Shown here piece by piece: positions 54,071-63,086 of a stretch of 64,000 nt of DNA. This stretch comes from Halopenitus malekzadehii (GTDB taxonomy: Archaea > Halobacteriota > Halobacteria > Halobacteriales > Haloferacaceae): contig NZ_FNWU01000005.1 of the NCBI RefSeq assembly GCF_900108505.1, positions 62,001 to 126,000 on the forward strand, read 5' to 3'. Made by a program: the position numbers and the translations under genes. Below the pieces are notes generated by a model. That model did no database searches and was not told where the DNA came from. It saw only the letters and a list, made by a program, of their open reading frames with translations. The number at the start of each line of letters is the position of its first letter. The stretch's first letter is position 1.

Positions 54071-54418
54071 ATGACCGATGAGGAGTTGAGTGATGTCTTG
54101 AAGATCCTAGGTGACGAACATTCGAGAAAAATTCTACAAGAAACAATGAAACGGCCAATGTCAGCTGATGAATTGAGTGATGTGTGTGATATATCACCAC
54201 AGTCGGTCTATCGTCGGACAGACAAACTCTCGTCTTATGGACTTTTAGATACAGAAATGGAATATGACGAAGACGGCCACCATTTCCAGACTTATACCGC
54301 CGATCCAACTCAGATTGTGATTGGTATCTCTGAAGAGAATGCTGATGTGACTATCAGTAAACGGGAAAAGATGACCGACCGTTTTAGCGAATTTATTAAC
54401 CAAGTGAGAGATCAATGA
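54071..54418 (+). CDS. ArsR-type winged-helix regulator, 115 aa
   Basis: The winged helix spans about 6-75 (LKILGDEHSRKILQETMKRPMSADELSDV, ISPQSVYRRTDKLSSYGLL). The GDEHSRKIL motif is typical of haloarchaeal ArsR-like proteins. It overlaps the membrane-protein gene at 54415 by 4 bases, as in the recurrent haloarchaeal pair of a HTH protein with a small DUF7521-like membrane protein. Confidence 0.85.
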   Translation: MTDEELSDVLKILGDEHSRKILQETMKRPMSADELSDVCDISPQSVYRRTDKLSSYGLLDTEMEYDEDGHHFQTYTADPTQIVIGISEENADVTISKREKMTDRFSEFINQVRDQ

Positions 54419-54735
54419 TAGAGGCTGATTTATCACACCCAGTTGCAGTTGTTGGGTTGGCCTTTTCTATCGTAGCCCTTGTACTCGGTATCAGTACTGC
54501 GTATCTTGCTGTACGTGGCTATCTTCGGAATGGTCAACGACCGATGTTATTCATTGCTGCTGGGTTTGTTTTGGTACTCTTGACACCATTCCTGTTATTA
54601 TTCGTAATCATAATCCCAATAGCAGACGAAGTTACGTTTTATGCAGTTAGTGCTATCAATCAGACTATCGGGCTATGTTTGATATTATATGGTCTCTGGA
54701 CACCACGTACTTCCAGTATATCTAAAAAAGCATAG
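54415..54735 (+). CDS. DUF7521-like membrane protein, 106 aa
   Basis: Three transmembrane helices (VVGLAFSIVALVLGISTAYLAV, PMLFIAAGFVLVLLTPFLLLFVII, INQTIGLCLILYGLW) with a conserved-looking GYLRNGQRPM loop. The operon with the HTH protein at 54071 suggests that the regulator and the membrane protein act in one response, possibly sensing the membrane state. Confidence 0.75.
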   Translation: MIEADLSHPVAVVGLAFSIVALVLGISTAYLAVRGYLRNGQRPMLFIAAGFVLVLLTPFLLLFVIIIPIADEVTFYAVSAINQTIGLCLILYGLWTPRTSSISKKA

Positions 54736-54779
54736 TTGAGTCTATTCAAGGGAATTGAATCTCTGGCATAAGCCTCGGC

Positions 54780-55685
54780 TCACGATACGATGCCTTGGAC
54801 GTAGATGTGCGCGTAGGCGCTTGCCCACACGATTGAGAGTAGTTCACTGACACTCGATGAGATGAGGCTCAAAACGGGGTTCAACGAGGCCAGACTCATC
54901 CCCATCTCGGGGAGATATGTTGGGAGAAAGAGACTAGCTGCACTTCCAATAGCGATCACCCCGATAAGCATGAATTTCCCTCGGTAGTTCGTCGTGATGC
55001 GCCAACTCACGCGGAATGATTTGAGCGGGCCATACTGGCCGATGACACACGCTTCAAGTGCGAACCAGACCTTGTACAGGAGAAACAGAAACGGCACGGC
55101 AAAGGTGATTCCACCGACCGCTGCAACGACGGGGAAACTGATCATATCTACCGGCGTGACCGGGAGCACACCGACAATAAGGAAGAGTGGTAGTGCTACG
55201 AAGAACGGAACTGTCATCACCAAAACCACGGTGAGAATGACGACTCCGACTAGTGATGGCGTCCGAGCGAGACTTCGATGTAATCCCTCACGTCTCGTGA
55301 CGGGCTCACCGGTCAGTTCGCCGGCGACTATCGTTCCCACGTAGGCACGGATCAAGATGATGAACGCAAACGCCGTCAGGACCTCAACCACGCCGATTAC
55401 AGGCATCGGAAGCACGTTGATACTGTCCGTTTCGAGCAGCCGTCTGGCCAAAATGACCACACCCGCGAAAACGACGATTGACGGATAGGATCGAAACAGG
55501 CGAACGGACCAGACTAACGCATCGAGAACGCTTCGACGAGTTGCGGGTATCTCGATGTTGCGGCATTCGAGACAGCCACAGCCATCGACATCGTCTCGGG
55601 CCTTGATCGTCGGTGCCACGTCACCCGTGGTTGTGTCGCCGGCAGTAGAAGTTCTTTGGACCGGTGTGTCGGTATGTTCGCTCAT
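54780..55685 (-). CDS. DUF7847-like membrane protein with Cys-rich N-terminus, 301 aa
   Basis: The N-terminal 45 residues are hydrophilic and contain CGCLEC, a possible metal site. Five or six helices follow (SIVVFAGVVILARRLL; EVLTAFAFIILIRAYVGTIV; LVGVVILTVVLVMTVPFFVALPLFLIVG; and others). An amphipathic WRITTNYRGKFMLIG motif lies before the last helices. It is the second gene after the HTH protein at 55682 with a 4-base overlap. It resembles the other membrane protein at 56222. Confidence 0.7.
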   Translation of the reverse strand: MSEHTDTPVQRTSTAGDTTTGDVAPTIKARDDVDGCGCLECRNIEIPATRRSVLDALVWSVRLFRSYPSIVVFAGVVILARRLLETDSINVLPMPVIGVVEVLTAFAFIILIRAYVGTIVAGELTGEPVTRREGLHRSLARTPSLVGVVILTVVLVMTVPFFVALPLFLIVGVLPVTPVDMISFPVVAAVGGITFAVPFLFLLYKVWFALEACVIGQYGPLKSFRVSWRITTNYRGKFMLIGVIAIGSAASLFLPTYLPEMGMSLASLNPVLSLISSSVSELLSIVWASAYAHIYVQGIVS

Positions 55686-56134
55686 TCGGCAGTAACGAAC
55701 TGGGAGATAGATTCACCGGCGGCAAGCAGGATCGACGGTGGGCCAAGCAGTGAGGCGAAGGATTTGAACGCACGTTTGAGACTCGGCCGATCGTCCTCGG
55801 TGCCGAGAAAGAGCAGTGTCGGATCTTCAGATACGACGTAGACGCTCATCTCCCGACCTTTCTCCGAATAGCAGGTGTCTGTAACTTCGATCACGCCGGC
55901 CGATTCGAGATTCTCCAAGTGGTAATGGACGTTCTGCACGCTCTGATTGAGCTGATCAGCGATCCGTGACGGCGTTGCCGGCGTTTCGTTGAGCAGTCGA
56001 AAGATCTCGTAGGCAGTCTCGGAAGACAATACTTCGATCACGTCTCGCGTCCCGTCGTCGTCGAGACTCAGGACGGCTGGAGTATCGCTTCGTTCAACAG
56101 TAGCGTCAGTTTGTGTCGGAAGGATTCGTGACAT
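55682..56134 (-). CDS. ArsR-type winged-helix regulator, 150 aa
   Basis: A winged helix at about 28-90 (VIEVLSSETAYEIFRLLNETPATPSRIADQLNQSVQNVHYHLENLESAGVI, in pieces) is followed by a dimerisation helix and a hydrophobic C-terminus. It overlaps the membrane gene by 4 bases (ATGA) and may regulate the two DUF7847-like membrane genes. Confidence 0.87.
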   Translation of the reverse strand: MSRILPTQTDATVERSDTPAVLSLDDDGTRDVIEVLSSETAYEIFRLLNETPATPSRIADQLNQSVQNVHYHLENLESAGVIEVTDTCYSEKGREMSVYVVSEDPTLLFLGTEDDRPSLKRAFKSFASLLGPPSILLAAGESISQFVTAE

Positions 56135-56221
56135 AGGGTTGGGCTAGTTTCGGTGGGCGGCAATCGCGGGGATCTGTTCGATGGCTGTTCGAAACTATCG
56201 TACGTAATTGTTGGTGGATGG

Positions 56222-57031
56222 TCATACTGAGTCCTGACTATCAGTTGAGGCAGCGATTAATCGCATATAGTAGGCCGTGTACACCGTGTAGAAGTACGCG
56301 AAGCCGACCGTGGAAAGAGCGATCCCGATCGGGAGCAGAACAGCGATCGGAATCCCGAGATCGATCGGTAATACGTCAGCCGGGCCAGCGTCCGTCATCG
56401 TCAACTGGAACAGGTATTCGGGAATGAAGAAGACGTTCAGCAGGACGAGCCACGCCACGGAGAATCCAGTGACGCTTTTCAGATTCGAGCGAACGAGTCC
56501 AACGCTTCTCCGGAACGCATCAGTAACGCTCTTGTTTTCGATGACAATCGCCGTGTCGTAAAACTGCACGAACATAATGACAACGAGGATCGACACGAGC
56601 CAGATAAGCACAGAGATGACGCCTGCGACGAATGCAGCCATCTCGTGAATCACGGTGAGCGCCATCGATCCGATACCGAGGATAAACCCGAGGAGCCCAA
56701 ATCCGATCGCGGTTCCAAACACGAGTAGCACGAACACCACCGTTGCAAGGAGAAGCCGAAGGTAATGAGTCCGGGCTACAGTGAAAAAGTGGGTGAGCGA
56801 TGCGTCTGTGCCGTCGATCGCGGCTCGGGCAGTGCCGATGAATCCGCCGATAACGAACGGAAAGACGATCAGCCAGGCGAGCGACACGCCTGCCGAGAGA
56901 TATGGCGACTCGATAAGGTGATCGACGTATTGCAGCTGGCTGCCTGCCCCGACGAGCAGGCCAGCGATGAGCAGGATCGGATTCGCGCGGAGTGCGGTGA
57001 ATCCATCTTTAAATGCGGAGACGATGACCAT
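56222..57031 (-). CDS. DUF7847-like membrane protein, 269 aa
   Basis: About six transmembrane helices, with the family traits VSAFKDGFTALRANPILLIAGLLVG at the start and the inner segment DAFRRSVGLVRSNLKSVTGFSVAW. ATG 57031 is chosen; the longer frame from 57190 adds an unrelated polar stretch. It lies on the same strand as the 55682 regulator, 87 bases upstream of its start. Confidence 0.68.
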   Translation of the reverse strand: MVIVSAFKDGFTALRANPILLIAGLLVGAGSQLQYVDHLIESPYLSAGVSLAWLIVFPFVIGGFIGTARAAIDGTDASLTHFFTVARTHYLRLLLATVVFVLLVFGTAIGFGLLGFILGIGSMALTVIHEMAAFVAGVISVLIWLVSILVVIMFVQFYDTAIVIENKSVTDAFRRSVGLVRSNLKSVTGFSVAWLVLLNVFFIPEYLFQLTMTDAGPADVLPIDLGIPIAVLLPIGIALSTVGFAYFYTVYTAYYMRLIAASTDSQDSV

Positions 57032-57289
57032 CGTATCTACGGGGTTACCACTGTCATATATTAGGTCAAACGTAGTATCAAAACCAGATTTAACTATTTG
57101 AGCCCTTCTACCGCCTGTTTCGCGGACACGACGCAAAGCACAGTTTCGATTTGAGCTATCGGGGTTTTGAAGAATTCCGCCCAGCGACAACTGGCTACTC
57201 GTGATACTACGTCAGTATCGTCTATTGTTCGACCAGTTCTGTGAGACAGAACCGTTTCGAACCCCACCGATGAGTAGTAGATGTGGTAC

Positions 57290-58306
57290 ATGAGTGATCA
57301 CTATACTCGACGGACATTGTTGACGGCACTCGGGGCAGCGGGAGTCACAAGTGTTGCTGGCTGTCTCTCGTCAGGTGATAGTCGTTTTCGATTGAGTGCG
57401 TATCCAACAGAGGATCCGTACGAGGCGTTCCTACTGACAGATCCAGCGGGACACCGAGCCCAGTTCGCTATCGATTACCCTGACGAGTACAAACGTGCAG
57501 TCTACGACGAACTGCTTGCGAGTGGCTCGGTTACGGTGCTGAACTACCAGTTGGCCTACGAGTACGAGTTCGGCTCCGAGCCACGGGAACGCCCCCAGTT
57601 CGCTACGGACGGCGATCGGTACTACCGGATCCATGTCGAGACGATTCGTACTGTCAAACGAGACTGGTGGGAGTTCTACCTCGACTTACAGGATGCGGAA
57701 CAGCCCGACAGTACTGATCCGGTAACAGTACCGGTCACGTCACTGTCCGATCGTGACCAGCAGATACTCCAGCAGGCGATGGAAGCCGCAGCGGCGGATC
57801 GAGATCCGGCGATCGATGTCAGTGATCAGAAGCCAGGTTCACGCGGCGTCACGTATCACTCCCACCTCGATACCGAAGCAAGCGACCTCGTCCCGTCGCC
57901 GCCGTTCGAGTATCTGCAACACAACGACCATCTATTCCAGGCACGAGCCGAGCAGACTGCCATCCCTGTGAGCGAACGGACGTTCACAGCCGAGCAGATT
58001 GGGAGATCCCGATCGGAATACGAGCAACACGTCCGCGACACCGTTCTCGAAGTCGACTTTTCGACGGGTTCGCTCTCAAGTGAGGCGATAGAGATACTCG
58101 ACACGGCAACGGACGGGCGACCAGTCTCGGGGTTCTATGAAGAGTCACCACCAATGTCGGACGGACTCGACACAGTTCTCACGCAGCTCAACGCCGCCGA
58201 CCACGTACAGGAACACAGCGAGTATACAGAGTATACGACGTTTCCGAATATGTACGCGGTCTACGACGGGAGTTGGTACGAATTCGAGTTAGCTGTCTAT
58301 CCCTGA
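57290..58306 (+). CDS. Tat-exported lipoprotein, 338 aa
   Basis: The signal reads MSDHYTRRTLLTALGAAGV then VAGCLSS: twin arginine, hydrophobic core and lipobox with Cys25. The mature protein is acidic, with many Asp/Glu and Tyr residues (RYYRIHVETIRTVKRDWWEFYLDL). No domain was recognised. It is expected on the outer face of the membrane, and nothing upstream or downstream suggests a partner. Confidence 0.75.
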   Translation: MSDHYTRRTLLTALGAAGVTSVAGCLSSGDSRFRLSAYPTEDPYEAFLLTDPAGHRAQFAIDYPDEYKRAVYDELLASGSVTVLNYQLAYEYEFGSEPRERPQFATDGDRYYRIHVETIRTVKRDWWEFYLDLQDAEQPDSTDPVTVPVTSLSDRDQQILQQAMEAAAADRDPAIDVSDQKPGSRGVTYHSHLDTEASDLVPSPPFEYLQHNDHLFQARAEQTAIPVSERTFTAEQIGRSRSEYEQHVRDTVLEVDFSTGSLSSEAIEILDTATDGRPVSGFYEESPPMSDGLDTVLTQLNAADHVQEHSEYTEYTTFPNMYAVYDGSWYEFELAVYP

Positions 58307-58323
58307 GCGAAAATTCGACGACT

Positions 58324-58375
58324 TGTTGAAGTCCTCACCAGCTGATAGCTTTTGGTCTGGTTGCGGTCTGTACAG
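58324..58375 (+). repeat. Dispersed TGTTGAA...TACAG element, copy 5
   Basis: This 52-base copy begins TGTTGAAGTCCTCACCAG and ends GTACAG. It lies just after the lipoprotein gene, as copy 4 lies just after a zinc-protein gene. Confidence 0.6.
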
Positions 58376-58438
58376 GTGACTTACGTACCGTTCAATTATG
58401 ATCACAAACGTCTCATACGATCAAGACGAAAAACGGGT

Positions 58439-58846
58439 ATGGCAACCGCCGAACGAGGATTGGGTTCGTGGCTATCCGCGACCCTTGACCTTCTCCTCTC
58501 TGTTCTCGGGTTTATCCTCGTCTGGTACCCGATGGTCTCGCTCGGCAATGCGGTCCTCGGATTCCCGGTTTCAACCTCGACGAGTAATCTGCTTGTCGGT
58601 GTGTTGGCACTTGGCGGCTCATACCCTATCGTTGCGGGTGATTGGTCACTTGGACAGTTGGGTGAGTATATCTTCGTCCTTATCGCCTCTGCAATCGGGT
58701 GGGGACTCATCGGGATGATAGCTATTCTTGCGTCGGGAGTGTCTTTCTCGGGTAGTAACCCCGCGCCACAAGCGGCAGTTTGGGTCGCGGCCTATCTGAC
58801 TGCCTATATCGTTGTCTGCAAAAGCCAGCGGTCGGTTTTTCGCTAA
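58439..58846 (+). CDS. Membrane protein, 135 aa
   Basis: Four hydrophobic helices (LLLSVLGFILVWYPMVSLG, TSNLLVGVLALGGSYPIV, YIFVLIASAIGWGLIGMIAIL, AVWVAAYLTAYIVVC). ATG 58439 follows non-haloarchaeal upstream residues in the longer frame. The family is unknown. Confidence 0.6.
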   Translation: MATAERGLGSWLSATLDLLLSVLGFILVWYPMVSLGNAVLGFPVSTSTSNLLVGVLALGGSYPIVAGDWSLGQLGEYIFVLIASAIGWGLIGMIAILASGVSFSGSNPAPQAAVWVAAYLTAYIVVCKSQRSVFR

Positions 58847-58966
58847 GACCGGAGTTAATAAACCAGTTCCAACAACCGAATCAGCAATGGGCGATATGCA
58901 CTCTTCAGCGACCAGCTGTTTCGGATGAAATATGCCTGAAGGATAAGAGTTCAACAGCAATCGGAT

Positions 58967-59680
58967 TTAGCTTCGATCGCCAAGTGCCGCTGTCAGCGCC
59001 CGGATTTGTCCCCACCCATTGGATCGAAGCGCTGCAGGCAAGCGGTGACGCGCTCCATCAAGGGCCGTCCTCAAAGCTGGCGAGGCGTTCTCAAAGATTC
59101 CCTGGCCGTGTCCGACGAGGATTTGTTGTGGAGACAGCCCCTCGAACACGGCCCGTGGTGGTGCGAACCGACACAAGAGATACATTCCGAGCCGCTCTTC
59201 ACCCACGGTGAACAGCGATGAAGTCCCGAGTACGTCGGGAACGTAGAGTGTCTCGTCGAATCCGCGATAGGCAATCGCTTCAGACCAGCCCGGAAACGGA
59301 CGGCAACGACGGAGTTCGAATCCGGACGTACCGACGGTACTGGTTTCCGGTTCGATCGGAGCATCGAGTTGAGATATCGCCCGAGAGAGCCACGGGGGAC
59401 AGTACACTGGTACGTCGTGACGTGCTGCGAACACGTCCGCGTCACGGACGTGGTAGTTCGAACAGACGATCACGCCGTGTACGTCCCCAAGCGTCGAAAG
59501 CTCTTCATCAATTCGTGGCGCGTCGATCGGATCGATGAGCCACACGCCGCCGTTCTCTCCAACGACGGCATGACTCGTCCGGCAACCGGTTTCGTTCGGA
59601 TGTGCGATCCACCCGATCCCGTCGTCCCATCGATCGACGACCTCGTACTCCGAAGCAGGACCCCGGTCGTAGATCGGCAT
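58967..59680 (-). CDS. Degenerate metallo-beta-lactamase-like protein, 237 aa
   Basis: The fold is suggested by CRTSHAVVGENGGVWLIDPIDAPRIDEEL, VHGVIVCSNYHVRDADVFA and the later FPGWSEAIAYRG and VLVGHGQGIFENA segments, matching the order of the metallo-beta-lactamase superfamily. The zinc-binding HxHxDH motif is replaced by SNYHVRDAD, so the first histidine is lost. This may abolish or alter metal binding. The start is ATG 59680, directly after the DUF6159 gene. It may be a non-enzymatic or altered hydrolase. Confidence 0.7.
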   Translation of the reverse strand: MPIYDRGPASEYEVVDRWDDGIGWIAHPNETGCRTSHAVVGENGGVWLIDPIDAPRIDEELSTLGDVHGVIVCSNYHVRDADVFAARHDVPVYCPPWLSRAISQLDAPIEPETSTVGTSGFELRRCRPFPGWSEAIAYRGFDETLYVPDVLGTSSLFTVGEERLGMYLLCRFAPPRAVFEGLSPQQILVGHGQGIFENASPALRTALDGARHRLPAALRSNGWGQIRALTAALGDRS

Positions 59681-59682
59681 CG

Positions 59683-60510
59683 TCAGCTCTCGGGGAAGAC
59701 CGTGTCCGGATCCCGAGCCTCGAACGGGCCGACCCCTTCACCCGTCGTCGCGTATCGATACAGCGCGGTCCGGACGATTGCAGATGCCGTCTGCGAGCCA
59801 ACGATGGCAGCGACGATGATCACGCCACCACCGACGAGCGCCCCGGTAGCGAGTATGCCATCGAGCACGAAGAACCCCACCGCACCCAGTGCGACGCCGG
59901 GCAACGCAACGAGCAGGAAAACGAAACTCACGCCGAGCGTAGCGGAGACGCTTTCACCCCACGTGTCTCGAAAAAGCGATCCACTTCGCCGGAGCTGGCG
60001 GCGCAGACTCCGTCGCTCGTCAAGGACGATGACTGGCACGATGAAGAACGTCAGCAGCGCCCACGCGAGATTGAAGACAGCTCGCGTCAGGCTTCCGACC
60101 ACGCCGAACTTCTCATCGAGGATGTACAGGACCGTCCCGAGCGTCGCAGCGACGACGGCCCACACAGCGATCTGACGGCGGGCACGCCACGCTGCGGCGA
60201 GCCCATCTCGAACGGATGTCGAGTTGCCATCAAAGAGTTGGGCCGCACAGTGTACCACAGCGGCGTTGAAAAACGTCGCAAGGCTCGATTAGATCGCAAT
60301 CGCACAAAACAACGCCCCGTACTGGTAGAGCTCGTTGGTGACGAGCGACTCAATGAGTCCCTGCTGGAAGACGACCACTGCGAGAACAGCGAAGGCACTC
60401 CCAATGGCGAGAAGACTCAACACCGGCAGGAGTACCAGACTCGGTTCTCGGGTGAACACGCGCAGGCTATCACGGGTAATGTCGAAGCCGCGTCGGTATT
60501 TCGAAGCCAT
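59683..60510 (-). pseudogene. DUF6159-like membrane protein gene split by an in-frame TAA
   Basis: The N-terminal part (60510 down to 60289) codes for 73 residues with a membrane helix and a DSLRVFTREPSLVLLPVLSLL pattern. The C-terminal part resumes in the same frame right after a TAA at 60289-60291 (SLATFFNAAVVHCAAQLF) and continues with five or so helices to 59683. No frameshift separates them: a single nonsense codon interrupts what was one protein of about 275 residues. Readthrough, a sequencing error or a recent mutation are all possible. The pieces might still be expressed separately. Confidence 0.72.
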
Positions 60511-60526
60511 ATTGAATCACACCAAG

Positions 60527-60913
60527 TTAGGGCGGCGTTGCAACGACAAAGCCGATTTCGTCCGTGGAGACACCGACGGATAATGCGTTCTCTGGATCGG
60601 TTTCTTCCCATCGGTACGTGTTCTCCAATCCGGTTTCCGTGCGGATCGTCACGTCGAGTGGCTCATTGGATGCGAGACCAGTGTATCCGTGATCGCCGTT
60701 TGCCGGAACGGATGCCGTGTCGTCGACGAGAACCTCGCTATCACCAACGGTGCGTATGACCGTTGTGATGTCCAGTTCGCGCTTCGTTTGATTGTTCACG
60801 ATCAGATGCGGTGCGTTCTTCTGTGTCGTATGTGCGACAGCACCGCCGATTGCGGTGAGGGCAACGCATCCTGTGAACAGGCCAATCGTCCTTCGTCGCG
60901 TGATAGAGGGCAT
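60527..60913 (-). CDS. Secreted Tat-type protein, 128 aa
   Basis: The start MPSITRRRTIGLFTGCVALTAIG has an RRR signal followed by a hydrophobic segment, and AVAHT is a possible cleavage site. The mature part is a strand-rich 100-residue domain (LIVNNQTKRELDITTVIR, LDVTIRTETGLENTYRW) like an immunoglobulin fold. ATG 60913 is preferred over the longer frame from 60961. The function is unknown. Confidence 0.6.
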   Translation of the reverse strand: MPSITRRRTIGLFTGCVALTAIGGAVAHTTQKNAPHLIVNNQTKRELDITTVIRTVGDSEVLVDDTASVPANGDHGYTGLASNEPLDVTIRTETGLENTYRWEETDPENALSVGVSTDEIGFVVATPP

Positions 60914-61004
60914 ATGTGGAACGATCCACCAATAGCACGTATAAAAACTTGGAAGGGTCAAAATCAGCTTGAATGGGAACGAAAAGTGAAACAGATGGTG
61001 CCGG

Positions 61005-61526
61005 TCACGCCTGTGCGAAGTCGCTCAACGACTCGCCAACGATAAAGCCGATCGCGTCATCGACCTCTTCCATACCGAACGCGATGGCAAGCATCTCCTC
61101 GGACGTGTTATCAATGGAGATTGACTCTGATGCAGTGGATTCTCCTTGAACTTCGGACTCACTATCCAATTCGACACTGGCTTCATAGGTGCCAGGCTCA
61201 GTCCACACGTCTTCGTAGGCGGTTACACCGTCTTCGTCGTTGTTCTCGTCAGTATCGTCATCGTCCGATTCCGGTGGTAACTCAAATGATTCTGATAGGA
61301 CAGACTCATCTCCCGGACCGGTGATAGTCACAGTACCGGTAAGGACATCCTCAGTTTCGTTGAAGAGATTGACATCGCCCAACGCGAGATCGGCAAGGCT
61401 GTCCACGATCGTCGTACAGCCAGCTGTGCTGCCGAAGAGTCCAACGCCACACGCGGCGAGGTATCGGCGTCTGCTGGTGCTGTTTGAGCACTGACCTAGT
61501 GTCTGGTAGAGGGTCATATACGGCAT
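61005..61526 (-). CDS. Probable Tat lipoprotein with acidic domain, 173 aa
   Basis: The segment SRRRYLAACGVGLFGSTAGCTT, starting near residue 18, is a twin-arginine signal with the lipobox STAGC. The mature part includes an Asp/Glu-rich linker (ESDDDDTDENNDEDG) and a repeated beta pattern (LFNETEDVLTGTVTITGPG; YEASVELDSESEV), typical of haloarchaeal surface lipoproteins. ATG 61526 or 61517 could be the start. The function is unknown. Confidence 0.65.
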   Translation of the reverse strand: MPYMTLYQTLGQCSNSTSRRRYLAACGVGLFGSTAGCTTIVDSLADLALGDVNLFNETEDVLTGTVTITGPGDESVLSESFELPPESDDDDTDENNDEDGVTAYEDVWTEPGTYEASVELDSESEVQGESTASESISIDNTSEEMLAIAFGMEEVDDAIGFIVGESLSDFAQA

Positions 61527-61637
61527 TGAAGAGCAGACGGTGTCAATCTCCGGAACGTTCAAAATCTGTTTTGAGAAACGGCTATCGTTTCCTATCAATC
61601 GCAGTGATTTTAGTGAGTGTTTCAGGAAGACACCAGT

Positions 61638-62750
61638 ATGGCTGCCCTCCAAGCCACGCCACCCTCGATTAGTGCCGCGATCGCCGCATTTGTTGGACTT
61701 ACGCTCATCGGCGGCCTCATCGGACTCGTCGGTACCGTCGTAGTTCGTCGGCTCCGAAACCCCGTCGGAAAGTACAGGTTGCTGTATGGAGCCGTGCTAT
61801 TCCCGTACGCATTACTCTCGTACGGCCTGTTAGCCCTCACTGGATCTGGGGCCGCGTTCCTCACGGCGCTCCCCGCTAGTCCGGAACCGCTGGGCGGAGT
61901 GCTCTCGCAGTTCGTCACGTTCCTCGCGGCCGGCTGTATCTGGCTCGTTTCGTATCTCCCGACGGTACGTGGTGTCCGCGAAGTACGTGATCTAGAACTT
62001 TCCACTAGCACCGCGATCAGCAAGATGGTACGGTACATCGTTGGACTTAGCGTCCTTCTCACGGTCATACTCACACCGTTGCAAGTGTTCTCGCTTGAAT
62101 CCTCACTACTTGCCCCAGCTCTCACACTCATCGTTCTCATACTTGGTTTGCTGTACGCGTCCCCATGGGTAATCCCGCTACTTCGTTCGACGACGACACC
62201 AACTGGAGAATGTGCCGACAGACTGGAACAACTCCGTTCACGGGCCGGTCTCAGCGTTCGAGACGCCCGAATCCTCGATACTGAAAACGAAGAAACGGCG
62301 AGTACAATCGTTCGCGGGCCACCAAACTACCGACGCCTCTTCGTCACAAGTACATTTCTCGATGTATTCGACGATGAGACAGCCACTGCGCTGCTTGCAA
62401 TCGAGGCAGGGAAACTCCGGACCCATGTTTTCGAGATCAGGCTTGGTACTGTCCTCGTTGCGAGTATCGCACTCATCGCGTCCGTCATCGGTATCGGACC
62501 ACAGTGGCCGTTACTCGGACTCTCACTTGGAGTGGTTCTTATCGGGTTTTGGCTTGCCCGTCGACGAATCCGGGCAGCTGACGAGTACGCTGCCGAACAG
62601 GCCGGGCGGACAATCGTCGCTGATGCGCTCATCGAATACGCCGACGTACACGCCTTAGAACCAACACGAAGGCGAGTCCCGAATCCGCTCTCTATCAAGG
62701 TGGCGCTCGGGGATCGAATCGATCGGCTTCGCACAGCCAGCGATCGATAA
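61638..62750 (+). CDS. M48-like membrane protein lacking the HEXXH motif, 370 aa
   Basis: The layout matches haloarchaeal M48 (Ste24/HtpX) peptidases: several membrane helices, a cytoplasmic strand-rich segment (AGLSVRDARILDTENEETASTIVRGPPNYRRLFVTSTFLDV), two helices, and a DEYAAEQAG end motif. At the place of HEXXH the sequence is LLAIEAGKLRTHVF, so both zinc histidines and the catalytic glutamate context are altered, and the protein is likely a pseudo-peptidase. ATG 61638 was chosen as start. Confidence 0.75.
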   Translation: MAALQATPPSISAAIAAFVGLTLIGGLIGLVGTVVVRRLRNPVGKYRLLYGAVLFPYALLSYGLLALTGSGAAFLTALPASPEPLGGVLSQFVTFLAAGCIWLVSYLPTVRGVREVRDLELSTSTAISKMVRYIVGLSVLLTVILTPLQVFSLESSLLAPALTLIVLILGLLYASPWVIPLLRSTTTPTGECADRLEQLRSRAGLSVRDARILDTENEETASTIVRGPPNYRRLFVTSTFLDVFDDETATALLAIEAGKLRTHVFEIRLGTVLVASIALIASVIGIGPQWPLLGLSLGVVLIGFWLARRRIRAADEYAAEQAGRTIVADALIEYADVHALEPTRRRVPNPLSIKVALGDRIDRLRTASDR

Positions 62751-62797
62751 CTGATGTGCTACGTAGAACACATAATCCAGAAAACAGGGTTCTAAGT

Positions 62798-63082
62798 ATG
62801 CCTTCCAAGCGTGACCTACTCAAAATGGATACACCATATGATGGACCAAACTGGTCCGAGTTTCAGTGGGATCGGATCTTAGCCTTCATTGGTGGAGTCG
62901 TGATGGCTGTACTCTACCTCTTGACGGATCCATTCCAGTATTCTCCAGATTGGACTGCGGCGGCGCTCGGATCAGTCCCCGTTGGATTCCTCTTCTACAG
63001 TTTCAGCTCGCAGTCTTGGCAAACCTGTGCGAAAATCGCCGCCGGTACTGCAATCGGGCTGAGTCTTGGAACCTATTTTTGA
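62798..63082 (+). CDS. Small membrane protein, 94 aa
   Basis: Three hydrophobic segments (ILAFIGGVVMAVLYLLT, AALGSVPVGFLFYSF, AKIAAGTAIGLSLGTYF). ATG 62798 begins MPSKRDLLKMD, a hydrophilic cytoplasmic start. The family is unknown. Confidence 0.6.
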   Translation: MPSKRDLLKMDTPYDGPNWSEFQWDRILAFIGGVVMAVLYLLTDPFQYSPDWTAAALGSVPVGFLFYSFSSQSWQTCAKIAAGTAIGLSLGTYF

Positions 63083-63086
63083 GATC

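Noticed and set aside
59602-60759. Plus-strand frame of 385 codons
   Set aside because: It lies antisense to the DUF6159 gene pieces and lipoprotein gene and is Arg-rich with no domain; the minus strand has membrane helices and family motifs.
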